Shown here piece by piece: positions 15,069-23,454 of a DNA stretch of 64,000 nucleotides (the stretch's first letter is position 1; each line of letters opens with the position of its first letter). Origin of the DNA: Nocardioides_C sp963700955 (GTDB lineage: Bacteria; Actinomycetota; Actinomycetes; Propionibacteriales; Nocardioidaceae); NCBI GenBank assembly GCA_963700955.1, contig CAVOZH010000011.1:434001-498000 (forward strand). The letters run 5' to 3'. The position numbers and the translations under genes were made by a program. The notes under the pieces were generated by a model. It saw nothing but the letters and a program-made list of their open reading frames with translations, did not search any database and was not told the origin of the DNA.

Positions 15069-15653
15069 ATGGCGTCTATTCGTAACAACGGTTCCGAGGA
15101 CCGGTACCTCGACGCGGCGCGGGAGTGCATCCTCGCGACCGGGTGGACGCGCACGACCCTGACCGACGTCGCCCGCCGTGCAGGCGTCTCGAGGATGACG
15201 ATCTACCGCACCTGGCCGGACATGCAGACGCTGCTCGCGGACCTGATGACGCGCGAGTGGGGTGGAGTCGTGGCCGAGGTGGCCGACGCGGTCGCCGGCG
15301 CGGCGCCGCTCGAGCGCCTCGGCCTCGGCCTCAGCCGCACGGTCACGGCGCTGCGCTCGAACGACCTCCTGCGCAAGATCGTCGAGGTCGACCCGGAACT
15401 GCTGCTGCCGTACCTCCTCCGGCGCCGCGGGCGGTCCCAGGACAACATCCTCGCCATCGTCGAGCCGCTGATCGCTGACGGGCAGGCCGCAGGGGCGGTC
15501 CGCTCCGGCGACCCGACCCTGCTCGCCCGCAGCATCCTGCTCGCGGCCCACGGCTTCACGCTCTCCGCCGAGACGATGGCCGACGACGACCACTCCGTGG
15601 AGGCGTACGACGCCGAGCTGCGCGTCCTGCTCGAGAGGTACCTCGCGCCATGA
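15069..15653 (+). CDS. TetR family transcriptional regulator
   Basis: A 194-residue TetR-type repressor. The DNA-binding domain occupies residues about 12-60, with the helix-turn-helix TLTDVARRAGVSRMTIYRTW; the rest is a helical ligand domain without recognised specificity. It is divergent from the AGPS-like/lipid kinase pair and overlaps glpD by 4 bp (ATGA), so it should control the whole lipid/glycerol-3-phosphate cluster. The start sits 7 nt after TACAGT, giving a leaderless transcript. It corresponds by position to Rv2250c in M. tuberculosis. Confidence 0.93.
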   Translation: MASIRNNGSEDRYLDAARECILATGWTRTTLTDVARRAGVSRMTIYRTWPDMQTLLADLMTREWGGVVAEVADAVAGAAPLERLGLGLSRTVTALRSNDLLRKIVEVDPELLLPYLLRRRGRSQDNILAIVEPLIADGQAAGAVRSGDPTLLARSILLAAHGFTLSAETMADDDHSVEAYDAELRVLLERYLAP

Positions 15654-17224
15654 GCCGCCCCACCGCCCCTGCCCCGGCCTCCGGCCGGAGCGCGCTTTCG
15701 GCCGGCCGACGTACCCGTGAGCTCGCCGAGGCAACTGACGGCCGCACCGTCGACCTGCTCGTCGTCGGGCTCGGCGTGACGGGCGCCGGGGCCGCCCTCG
15801 ACGCGGCCTCGCGTGGCCTCGACGTGGTCGCGGTCGACGCGCACGACATCGCCTTCGGCACCTCGCGCTGGAGCTCGAAGCTCGTGCACGGCGGGCTGAG
15901 GTACCTCGCCAACGGCCAGCTCGGGGTCGCCCACGAGAGCGCCCGCGAGCGCGGCATCCTGATGACCCGCACCGCGCCACACCTCACCCACGCCCTGCCG
16001 ATGCTCACCCCGCTGATGCCGATGGTCTCTCCGACCCAGGCGCGGATGGTCCTGGCGGGGCTCCGCGCGGGCGACCTGCTGCGCGTGTCGGCAGGTACGC
16101 CTCGTGACGTCCTCCCCCGGCCGCGACGGCTCACGGCGACCGAAGCGCTGTCGATGGCACCTGCCCTGCGCGGCCGCGGCCTGCGCGGGGGGCTGCTGTC
16201 CTGGGACGGCCAGCTCGAGGACGACGCCCGCCTCGTCGTCTCGATCGCCCGCACCGCGGCAGCTCATGGCGCACGCATCCTCACCCGAACCCGGGTGCTG
16301 TCCCTCGCCGGAGACGGTGCCGAGGTACGCGACGAGCTCACGGGCGAGACCTCGACGATCCGGGCCCGCGCGGTGATCAACGCGACCGGGGTGTGGGCGG
16401 GCTGCCTCGTCCCCGAGGTCACGCTGCGCCCTTCCCGCGGCACCCACCTCGTGCTGCACGGCGATGCGCTCCCCGGCCTCTCGGTCGCGGTCACCGCCCC
16501 CGTGCCAGGTGAGAGCAACCGCTTCGTGCTGGTGCTGCCCCAACCCGACGGCCGGGTGTACGTCGGACTCACCGACGAGCCTGCCGGCGGGCCCGTGCCC
16601 GACGTGCCCGTGCCGTCGGAGAGCGAGATCGGCTTCCTCCTCGACGTGGTGGGCGCCGTGTTCGAACGACCGCTGCACCGAGGTGACGTCGCGGGCGCGT
16701 TCGCCGGGCTCCGTCCCCTGCTCCACTCCGAGGGGCGGACCGCCGACCTGTCGCGCAAGCACGCCGTGCTCACCTCCGCCGCAGGTGTCGTGACCGTCGT
16801 GGGCGGGAAGCTCACGACCTACCGGCAGATGGCGCAGGACGCGGTCGATGCCGCCGTCGCACAACGCGGCCTGCTCGCCGGCCCCTGCCGCACCAAGCAC
16901 CTCCCGCTCGTCGGAGCCGCGCCGCACGACGTCCTCACCTCGGTCGAGGCACCGGCGCGGCTCGTGCGCCGCTACGGCGTCGAGGCACCCGAGGTGCTCG
17001 CGGCCGCGGCGCCCCTGGTCCAACACCCCGTGCGCCCCGTCGCGGAGGGGAGCCCTGTCACGATGGCCGAGCTGTTGTGGGCGGTCACCCACGAGGGTGC
17101 GCTCGACCTGGACGACCTGCTCGACCGTCGTACCCGCATCGGCCTGGTCCCCGGCGACCGCGTCCTCGCCGAGCCCGCGGCACGAGAGGCTCTCCACCTC
17201 GCCGGCACCCACACCCCCGCCTGA
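15650..17224 (+). CDS. glpD: glycerol-3-phosphate dehydrogenase/oxidase
   Basis: A 524-residue FAD enzyme that oxidises glycerol-3-phosphate to dihydroxyacetone phosphate at the membrane and passes electrons to the quinone pool. The FAD motif LLVVGLGVTGAGAALDAASR is near residue 37, followed by GTSRWSSKLVHGGLRYL, the substrate/FAD signature of the DAO family; VVGGKLTTYRQMAQD closes the FAD domain. The C-terminal helical domain is present. It is coupled to tetR through an ATGA overlap. DHAP made here is the substrate that an AGPS-like route would need, which links the cluster biochemically. Confidence 0.94.
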   Translation: MSRPTAPAPASGRSALSAGRRTRELAEATDGRTVDLLVVGLGVTGAGAALDAASRGLDVVAVDAHDIAFGTSRWSSKLVHGGLRYLANGQLGVAHESARERGILMTRTAPHLTHALPMLTPLMPMVSPTQARMVLAGLRAGDLLRVSAGTPRDVLPRPRRLTATEALSMAPALRGRGLRGGLLSWDGQLEDDARLVVSIARTAAAHGARILTRTRVLSLAGDGAEVRDELTGETSTIRARAVINATGVWAGCLVPEVTLRPSRGTHLVLHGDALPGLSVAVTAPVPGESNRFVLVLPQPDGRVYVGLTDEPAGGPVPDVPVPSESEIGFLLDVVGAVFERPLHRGDVAGAFAGLRPLLHSEGRTADLSRKHAVLTSAAGVVTVVGGKLTTYRQMAQDAVDAAVAQRGLLAGPCRTKHLPLVGAAPHDVLTSVEAPARLVRRYGVEAPEVLAAAAPLVQHPVRPVAEGSPVTMAELLWAVTHEGALDLDDLLDRRTRIGLVPGDRVLAEPAAREALHLAGTHTPA

Positions 17225-17302
17225 CCGCCGACCTGCCACCCTCGCGCCCGACCGCAACGCCGGCTGGATCCGTCCAGCAGCCCCGCTGCTTCATTCCGCG
17301 CG

Positions 17303-17357
17303 GCTCGTAGCGAAACGCACCTCTGACCGGCCTCCAGGCAACCGTTTCGCTACGAGC
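17303..17357. terminator. long hairpin between convergent glpD and metXW
   Basis: GCTCGTAGCGAAACG and CGTTTCGCTACGAGC form a perfect 15-bp stem with a 25-nt loop, midway in the 195-bp gap between two convergent genes. There is no U-tract on either side. It probably ends transcription from both directions, or is one copy of a dispersed repeat. Confidence 0.55.
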
Positions 17358-17419
17358 GGCCCGCCGGCTCGGACGCACCGGCTCCACGAAGCCATCCGCC
17401 GCCCAAGAGCGGCGGACCC

Positions 17420-19186
17420 TCAGCGGGTGAGCACGTACACCGCGGCGCCGGCGCGCAGGTTCGCCGCACGGGAGGACCGCATCGGCTCCGCCTTCTCGTC
17501 GAGCAGGATCCGCCGCTCGACCACGAGCCCGAGGTGCTCGAACAGCGCCTCGAGGTCGGCGAGCGTGGACAGGTGGATGTTCGGGGTCTCGTGCCACGGG
17601 TGCGGGAGCTCGCGCGAGACCGGCATCCGGCCCCGGAGCAGCAGGCCCATGCGATGCCGCCAGAGCCCGAAGTTCGGCACCGACACGATGCAGCGGCGGC
17701 CGACCCGGCTGATCTCGCGCAGCACGTCGGCTGGCCGGCGGGTGGCCTGCAGCGTCTGCGACATCACCACGACGTCGTAGGCGTTGTCGGCGAACTCGTC
17801 GAGCTGTTCGTCGAGGTCCACCTCGATCACCGGGACGCCGCGGCGGATGGAGGTGAGTACGGCGTCGGGGTCGATCTCCACGCCGGTGCCGGAGCAGCTG
17901 TGCTCGTGCACGAGGTGGGCGAGCAGGTCGCCGTCGCCGCACCCGATGTCGAGCACCCGGGAGCCGTCGGGGATCAGCCGTGCGACCACGTCGAGGTCCG
18001 GCCGCCCCGGGACGTGCACAGGCGTCCCGGCGCGCAGGTGGCGTCCGTCGGCGTTGAGGAACGCGCTCACCGTCTCGTGGTAGCCCGGGACCACGAGCAG
18101 GAACGAGTCGTGTCCCCAGGCAGACCGGATCTCCCGGAACGTCACCGACGCCCCCGCGTCCTCGAGGGTCCGCACGATCCGGCGTGAGTGCGAGGTGTCG
18201 AAGCGCCAGTCGGTGTCGAAGGAGACGACCAGGAAGCGCGTGCCACCCTCGGCGATGCGCGCCGCCGCACCCGGGTCGGCGAACACGTCGAAGTAGTCCA
18301 TCGACCGGGTCAGGTAGAGGTAGGACAGCGCGTCGAACCGGTCGAGGAACACCTCTCCCTGATGGTTGAGGTAGCTCTCCACCTGGAAGTCGACACCGAG
18401 GCCCATCCGGCTGCCCGGTGGCTCGTCCCCCTGGAGGCGGCGGCCGAACTTCTCCGACATCGCCTCCTCGGACAGGTAGGTGATGTGGGCCATCATCCGC
18501 GCGATGGACAGGCCGAGGTGCGGGGCCCTGTCGGTCTCGACGTACGTACCGGACTGGAAGTCGGGGTCCCGCATGATCGCCTCGCGCGCGACGGCGGAGA
18601 ACGCGATGTTCTGCGCGGTCAGTCGCGACGACGCAGCCACCACGACCGCGTTGTCGATCTGCGAAGGCGCGTCGAGGGCCCACTGCAGGATCTGCATGCC
18701 GCCGAGCGACCCCCCGACCGCCGCGTGCAGCCGCTCGATGCCGAGGTGCTCGAGCAGCCGGCGGTGCACGCTCACGAAGTCGGCCATCTGGAGCAGCGGG
18801 AAGTCCATGCCGTAGGGCTTGCCGGTGTCCGGGTTCGTCGACAGCGGGCCGGTCGTGCCCTGGCACCCGCCGAGCAGGTTCGGGCAGATGACGAAGAACC
18901 GGTCGGTGTCGAGCGGCTTCCCCGGGCCGATCAGGTTGTCCCACCACCCGGGCTTCGACGCGTCGTCGCGGTACCCCGCCGCATGGGCGTCACCGGTGAG
19001 CGCATGGCACACGAAGACCACGTTGTCCCGCTCCGGCGCGAGCGTGCCGTAGGCCTCGTAGGCGACCTCGACCGGTCCCAGCTTGCTGCCGCTGGCGAGG
19101 ACGAGCGGGTCCTCCTCGGTGTAGAGGAGCACCCGCTCGGTGGTGGTCCGCCCGACGGACGAAGGCACCGTGTCTACGTCGGTCAC
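17420..19186 (-). CDS. metX: MetX-MetW fusion: homoserine O-acyltransferase fused to MetW methyltransferase-like domain
   Basis: A 588-residue protein. Residues 1 to about 375 are MetX: alpha/beta hydrolase with nucleophile Ser160 in GGSLGGMQ, Asp in VVSFDTDWRF and His in SAWGHDSFLLV. It acylates homoserine (acetyl or succinyl) for methionine synthesis. After VHVPGRPDLD the reading frame continues without stop into MetW: RVLDIGCGDGDLLAHL near residue 405, then YDVVVMSQTLQATRRPADVL and HPWHETPNIHLSTLADLEALF. MetW is usually a separate neighbouring gene needed for full MetX activity in some bacteria. The GTG start overlaps the metY stop as GTGA, so both are co-translated. Confidence 0.92.
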   Translation of the reverse strand: MTDVDTVPSSVGRTTTERVLLYTEEDPLVLASGSKLGPVEVAYEAYGTLAPERDNVVFVCHALTGDAHAAGYRDDASKPGWWDNLIGPGKPLDTDRFFVICPNLLGGCQGTTGPLSTNPDTGKPYGMDFPLLQMADFVSVHRRLLEHLGIERLHAAVGGSLGGMQILQWALDAPSQIDNAVVVAASSRLTAQNIAFSAVAREAIMRDPDFQSGTYVETDRAPHLGLSIARMMAHITYLSEEAMSEKFGRRLQGDEPPGSRMGLGVDFQVESYLNHQGEVFLDRFDALSYLYLTRSMDYFDVFADPGAAARIAEGGTRFLVVSFDTDWRFDTSHSRRIVRTLEDAGASVTFREIRSAWGHDSFLLVVPGYHETVSAFLNADGRHLRAGTPVHVPGRPDLDVVARLIPDGSRVLDIGCGDGDLLAHLVHEHSCSGTGVEIDPDAVLTSIRRGVPVIEVDLDEQLDEFADNAYDVVVMSQTLQATRRPADVLREISRVGRRCIVSVPNFGLWRHRMGLLLRGRMPVSRELPHPWHETPNIHLSTLADLEALFEHLGLVVERRILLDEKAEPMRSSRAANLRAGAAVYVLTR

Positions 19187-20487
19187 GGGCTGGTACTCGC
19201 CGCCAGGCTCTGCTTCAACGCCTGCTCGACGTCGGCGATGATGTCGTCGCTGTGCTCGATGCCGATGGAAAGGCGCACCATGTCCTCGGGCACGCCGGCG
19301 GCCTCGAGCTCGTCGGGCGTCAGCTGCGAGTGCGTGGTCGTGGCGTTGTGGATCGCCAGTGACTTCGCGTCGCCGATGTTCGCCAGGTGGCTGAACAGCT
19401 CCAGCCCCTCCACGAACCTCTTGCCCCCTTCGCGACCGGTCTTCACGCCGAAGCTCACCAGACCGCCGTAGCCACGGCCGGTGAGGGTCCGGTCCGCGAC
19501 GACCTTGTAGTCGCTGGACTCCAGGCCGGGGTAGCTCACCCACGACACCGCGTCGTGGCCCTCGAGGAACCGCGCGACCTTCAGCGCGTTCTCGCTGTGC
19601 CGCTCCATCCGCAGGTGCAGCGTCTCGAGGCCCTGCAGGAACAGCCAGGAGTTCATCGGCGCGATGGCCGCCCCGGTGTTGCGCAGCAGGACGGTCCGCG
19701 CGCGGATGATGTAGGCGAGGTTGCCGACCGCCTCCGTCCACACGACGCCGTGGTAGGCCCCGTCCGGCTGGGTCAGCCCCGGGAACCGGTCGGCGTGCGC
19801 GACCCAGTCGAAGCTGCCCGCGTCGACGATGACGCCGCCGATCGACGTACCGTGCCCGCCGATGTACTTGGTCGCCGCGTGCACGACGACGTCCGCGCCC
19901 AGCTCGAACGGCTTGCAGAGGTACGGCGTGGGGGCGGTGTTGTCGACGATCAGCGGGAGGCCCTGGGCGTGGGCGGCGTCGGCCCAGGCCCGGACGTCGA
20001 CCACGTTGATCTTCGGGTTGCCGATCGTCTCGGCGAACACCAGCCGGGTCTTGTCGTCGACGCAGCGTTCGAGCTCCTCCGGCTTGTCCGGGTCGACGAA
20101 GCGCACCTCGATGCCGAACTGCGGGAGGGTGTGGGCGAACAACGCGTAGGTCCCGCCGTACAACGTCGACAGCGCCACGATGTTGTCGCCGGTGTAGGTC
20201 AGGTTGAGCACCGCGTACGTCGTCGCCGCCGAGCCCGAGGCCGTGGCCAGCGCCCCCACGCCGCCCTCGAGGGCCGCCATCCGCTCCTCGAACACCGACT
20301 GCGTCGGATTCATGATGCGCGTGTAGATGTTGCCCGGCTCGGCCAGCGAGAACAGGTTCGCGGCGTGCTCGGTGTCGTTGAAGACGTAGGAGGTCGTCTG
20401 GTAGATCGGCACCGCTCGTGCGTTCGTGGCGGGGTCGGCCTCCTCCTGGCCGGCATGCACTCCCAGCGTCTCGGGACGGTAGGCCAT
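19183..20487 (-). CDS. metY: O-acetylhomoserine aminocarboxypropyltransferase/cysteine synthase
   Basis: A 434-residue PLP enzyme of the Cys/Met metabolism family. It converts O-acetylhomoserine and sulfide to homocysteine. The PLP-lysine region reads VVVHAATKYIGGHGTSIGGV, and LASGSAATTYAVLN plus PLIVDNTAPTPYLC are typical of MetY rather than MetB. The start has a clear AAGGAG ribosome site. It precedes the fused metXW gene and overlaps it by 4 bp, so direct sulfhydrylation is organised as one operon. I looked for a SAM riboswitch in the 212-bp leader and saw none. Confidence 0.94.
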   Translation of the reverse strand: MAYRPETLGVHAGQEEADPATNARAVPIYQTTSYVFNDTEHAANLFSLAEPGNIYTRIMNPTQSVFEERMAALEGGVGALATASGSAATTYAVLNLTYTGDNIVALSTLYGGTYALFAHTLPQFGIEVRFVDPDKPEELERCVDDKTRLVFAETIGNPKINVVDVRAWADAAHAQGLPLIVDNTAPTPYLCKPFELGADVVVHAATKYIGGHGTSIGGVIVDAGSFDWVAHADRFPGLTQPDGAYHGVVWTEAVGNLAYIIRARTVLLRNTGAAIAPMNSWLFLQGLETLHLRMERHSENALKVARFLEGHDAVSWVSYPGLESSDYKVVADRTLTGRGYGGLVSFGVKTGREGGKRFVEGLELFSHLANIGDAKSLAIHNATTTHSQLTPDELEAAGVPEDMVRLSIGIEHSDDIIADVEQALKQSLAASTSP

Positions 20488-20699
20488 GGCTGGTCTCCTT
20501 GCGTGGGTGCGGAGCTTCGGACTCTTGCGAGCCTAGACGGGCCTCCGAACGGCCCTCCGGGCATCTTGCATCCCGGTCCGCGCCGTCATCGGGACCATCG
20601 GCGGCGGCCAGGGGGCTTTCTCCCGTTGTGCGCGGTACGACGGGCAGAGCACCGTTGCAGGTGGAGACGGGGGCTCTTGCCCAGAAGACGGTGATCGTG

Positions 20700-21491
20700 A
20701 TGCGACGCCAGGCAATCGCGAGGGTTGTGACGGTCGGTGTTCTCGCGGCGGGATGCGGACCGGGACTCGCGGCGTCACCGGGAGGCCAGGCACCGCCCGC
20801 ACCCCGTCAGCCCGCGGCAGCGGTCCGCGCCACCACGTGCACGGTCCCGCAACGCCTGCGCGGGGTCGAGGTCGAGAGGCTGCCGGGCACGCAGAAGGTC
20901 GTCGCGCTGACCTTCGACGCCGGCGCGAACGCCGACGCCGTCGACCCGATCCTGAACAGGCTCGCGACCCGGCACGTGCCCGCGACGTTCTTCCTCACCG
21001 GGAAGTTCGTCCAGGCCTTCCCGGCGAGGTCGAGGCGCATCGCCCGGGAGCACCTCGTCGGGAACCACACGATGGCCCACCCGGACCTCACCGAGGTCAG
21101 CGACCTCGCGATCGCCCGCCAGGTGCGCCGCGCGCAGCGGACGATCCTCCGGACGACCGGGGAGGACCCACGACGGTTCTTCAGGTTCCCCTTCGGCGCG
21201 CGTGACGCCCATGCGATCCACGTGGTCAACGGCCTCTGCTACGTGCCGTTCCGGTGGACGGTCGACACACTCGGCTGGAAGGGCACCTCGGGCGGGATGA
21301 CCGCCGCCAAGGTCGTGAGCCGGGTCCTGGCCGGGGCCCGGCCCGGCGAGATCGTGCTGATGCACGTCGGCTCGAACCCTGCCGACGGGAGCACCCTCGA
21401 CGCCGACGCGCTACCGCGGGTGATCAGGCAGCTCCGCGTCCGGGGATACACGTTCGTCCGGCTGTCCCGCGTCCTCGCCCCCGCCCCGTGA
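20700..21491 (+). CDS. polysaccharide deacetylase family lipoprotein
   Basis: A 263-residue exported NodB-type deacetylase. The N-terminus has a signal segment ending VGVLAAGCGPG, a plausible lipobox with Cys at about residue 18. The NodB domain starts KVVALTFDAGANADAVD, with the catalytic Asp, keeps HTMAHPDL (the metal His-x3-His) and RFFRFPFGARD, and ends IVLMHVGSNPADGSTL. It should remove N-acetyl groups from peptidoglycan or another surface polymer. The ATG at 20700 is chosen to keep the signal peptide; two GTG codons just upstream are alternatives. It is divergent from metY. Confidence 0.88.
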   Translation: MRRQAIARVVTVGVLAAGCGPGLAASPGGQAPPAPRQPAAAVRATTCTVPQRLRGVEVERLPGTQKVVALTFDAGANADAVDPILNRLATRHVPATFFLTGKFVQAFPARSRRIAREHLVGNHTMAHPDLTEVSDLAIARQVRRAQRTILRTTGEDPRRFFRFPFGARDAHAIHVVNGLCYVPFRWTVDTLGWKGTSGGMTAAKVVSRVLAGARPGEIVLMHVGSNPADGSTLDADALPRVIRQLRVRGYTFVRLSRVLAPAP

Positions 21492-21566
21492 CCTCGCGCC
21501 GGTCGGCCGTTGACTCGCGCCGGCTCGGCCGTGACTCGCGCCGGTCGGGCCGTGACCTCCGCCGGG
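21487..21566. repeat. imperfect tandem repeat of about 21 bp, 3-4 units
   Basis: Units beginning CGTGACTCGCGCCGGTCGG recur at 21487, 21508, 21530 and 21551 with small changes. The first unit includes the deacetylase stop codon and the last is partial. The array fills most of the gap before the convergent cupin gene. Its role is not known. Confidence 0.7.
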
Positions 21567-21608
21567 AGCCGGGCCCGGGAGCCGGCCCTCGACAGGGCGG
21601 GACCGGGG

Positions 21609-22010
21609 TCAGCGCAGGGCGACGGTGAGCAGGAAGGCGGAGTCGGCGTGCGCCTGCACCGCGTGCCGTTGCGGCGGGATCGGGATCAGCTGGCCCGAGT
21701 CGACCGGCCATTCCCGATCACCGGCCTTCAGGCTGACCCGGCCCTTGATGACGTACATCGTCGCGGCCGGCGGCGAGTCGTGCTCGTTCATCTCCGCACC
21801 CTGCTTGAGGGCCACGACGACCGCACGCATCACCGTCCCGGAGAGGATCGTCTTCGCGGCGCGCCCGGCGGGATGGTTCGGGAGGTCCGCCACGAGCGCC
21901 TCGGCGAGCTCGGAGAGGACCACCAGCTCGGGCATCTCGTGCGACTCGTGGCCGTGTGGTCGGCCACCGTGCTGGTCGTGGCCGTGGTCGACCATGTCGT
22001 CCTGGCTCAT
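21609..22010 (-). CDS. His-rich cupin domain protein, last gene of the nar operon
   Basis: A 133-residue protein. The first 28 residues are His-rich (VDHGHDQHGGRPHGHESHEM), which suggests metal binding or metal delivery. The rest is a small cupin: MNEHDSPPAATMYVIKGRVS then GQLIPIPPQRHAVQAHADS; the metal ligands of the first cupin motif look reduced to one or two His plus Glu. Its ATG overlaps the narI stop as ATGA, so it is translated with the nitrate reductase. I do not know its function; nickel, iron or molybdenum-cofactor handling are guesses. Confidence 0.82.
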   Translation of the reverse strand: MSQDDMVDHGHDQHGGRPHGHESHEMPELVVLSELAEALVADLPNHPAGRAAKTILSGTVMRAVVVALKQGAEMNEHDSPPAATMYVIKGRVSLKAGDREWPVDSGQLIPIPPQRHAVQAHADSAFLLTVALR

Positions 22011-22726
22011 TTCACGCGTTCCCATCCTCGTCGGGGTGAGTGACTGCCGAGCTGCGCGTCGTCGCGGCTGCGATAGACGATGTAGGGCCGGGTGAGGTAC
22101 CCGAGCGGAGCGCTGAAGACGTGCACCAGCCTGGTGAACGGCCACAGCGCGAACAGGAACATCGCGACGAGTCCGTGCAGCTGGAAGCTCCAGGGCGCCG
22201 CGGCCATCAGCTCGGGCTGCAGGTTGAACCGGAAGATGCCGCGGAACCAGATCGAGACGCTCTCGCGGTAGTCGTAGTGGCCGAAGATGTTCGCCGCGAC
22301 GGTGTTCACGAGACCCAGCAGGATCACCGTGGCCAGGACGAGGTACATCAGCTTGTCCATCTTGGTGGTCGCCGAGAACACCGGGCCCACCGTGCGCCGC
22401 CGGTAGATCAGGATCGCCATCCCCACCAGGGTGGCGAAGCCGGCGACGGCGCCGATCGAGACCGCCATGAAGTGGTAGAGGTCCTCCGAGATCCCGACCG
22501 CCTCGGTCCACGACTTCGGCACGCCGAGACCCATGACGTGGCCAAGGAAGACCGCCAGGATCCCGAAGTGGAAGAGCGGGCTGCCCCACCGCAGCAACCG
22601 GTCCTCGTAGAGCTGGGAGCTCCGCGTGGTCCACCCGAACTTGTCGTAGCGGTACCTCCAGAAGTGGCCGACCACGAAGGTCGTCAGGCAGATGTAGGGG
22701 AAGACCACCCACAGGAAAGTGTCCAT
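22007..22726 (-). CDS. narI: respiratory nitrate reductase gamma subunit (cytochrome b)
   Basis: A 239-residue membrane cytochrome that takes electrons from quinol and passes them through two b hemes to NarH. Five hydrophobic helices are visible, with His in FHFGILAVFLGHVMGL and QLHGLVAMFLFALWPFTRLVHVF as heme ligands. The ATG at 22726 overlaps the narJ stop (ATGA), which is why I prefer it to the TTG 3 bp upstream. The His-rich cupin follows with another 4-bp overlap. Confidence 0.95.
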   Translation of the reverse strand: MDTFLWVVFPYICLTTFVVGHFWRYRYDKFGWTTRSSQLYEDRLLRWGSPLFHFGILAVFLGHVMGLGVPKSWTEAVGISEDLYHFMAVSIGAVAGFATLVGMAILIYRRRTVGPVFSATTKMDKLMYLVLATVILLGLVNTVAANIFGHYDYRESVSIWFRGIFRFNLQPELMAAAPWSFQLHGLVAMFLFALWPFTRLVHVFSAPLGYLTRPYIVYRSRDDAQLGSHSPRRGWERVK

Positions 22727-23454
22727 CAACGGGCTCCTGGAAAAGACGGCATCGGTAGCGGCTGGGACCCTGACGAGGCAGAGGCAGGTACCGCGGGGCC
22801 GGGGTCGAAGCCCGGGGTGGCGTACGGCGTGAGCCCGACCTCCTCCTCAGGTGGCCCCTCGGCAGCCAGACGGCGAACGGCCTCGCGCTCGTCGCCTCGC
22901 AACGGGGGAAGCGTGGCTGTCACGACCTCGACCGCCCTCGCCCAGGGCGAGCCGGCGTCCCGGAGCGACATGCGGAGGAGCTCGAGCCCCGCGCGGTGGT
23001 CGAGCAGCAGCCCCCAGCCGAGCCGCTGGTCGATGGTCGCGGCAAACTCGAGCACGACGCAGAGGTGGTCCGGCAGCTCGCCCCCGTGATCGGAGTCAGC
23101 GTCGAGGACGAAGCCCGAGCGCAGGTAGGTCTGCTTGAACCTCAGCAGCGCGACGCCTCGCTTTCGGGTGTCCCCGTGCGCGAAGTACGTGAGGAACAGG
23201 CTGTTGCGGCGCCGGTTGTCGAAGGTCTCGACGTAGTCGGCCTGCACCTCGGTGGCCGGCGACGACTCCAGGTGTACGACGAGCTCGCGGACCGGCTCAC
23301 CCAGCGACGCGGGAAGGTCGTACGACGCCGCCCGGATGACGTCGAGCTCACCGAGCAGCTGCTCGTCGGGGTAGCCCAGGAGCAGCGACGCCGACTGCCA
23401 GGCGACGGCGAGCTGCTTCGCCGGAAGGGAGGGCCGGGGGTGCTTGCCGCTCAC
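22726..23454 (-). CDS. narJ: nitrate reductase molybdenum cofactor assembly chaperone
   Basis: A 242-residue helical TorD/NarJ-family chaperone that holds NarGH until the molybdenum cofactor is inserted. Seen: SASLLLGYPDEQLLGELDVI, then DYVETFDNRRRNSLFLTYF, the conserved DNxRRxSLYLTY core of NarJ. The C-terminus is low-complexity and Pro/Ser-rich. The GTG start overlaps narH as GTGA, and the stop overlaps narI, so the operon is translationally chained. Confidence 0.95.
   Translation of the reverse strand: MSGKHPRPSLPAKQLAVAWQSASLLLGYPDEQLLGELDVIRAASYDLPASLGEPVRELVVHLESSPATEVQADYVETFDNRRRNSLFLTYFAHGDTRKRGVALLRFKQTYLRSGFVLDADSDHGGELPDHLCVVLEFAATIDQRLGWGLLLDHRAGLELLRMSLRDAGSPWARAVEVVTATLPPLRGDEREAVRRLAAEGPPEEEVGLTPYATPGFDPGPAVPASASSGSQPLPMPSFPGAR

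Noticed and set aside
20591..20604. DosR-like GGGACCATCGGCGG upstream of the deacetylase
   Set aside because: The 3' half lacks the CCC triplet and there is no partner box at 21 bp.
20488..20699. Possible SAM riboswitch in the metY leader
   Set aside because: The leader has GC-rich short stems, but the conserved SAM-I or SAM-IV core segments are not present.
21218..21235. Second parS-like site (ATCCACGTGGTC) in the deacetylase gene
   Set aside because: Only the central TCCACGTGG agrees; the outer bases break the palindrome.
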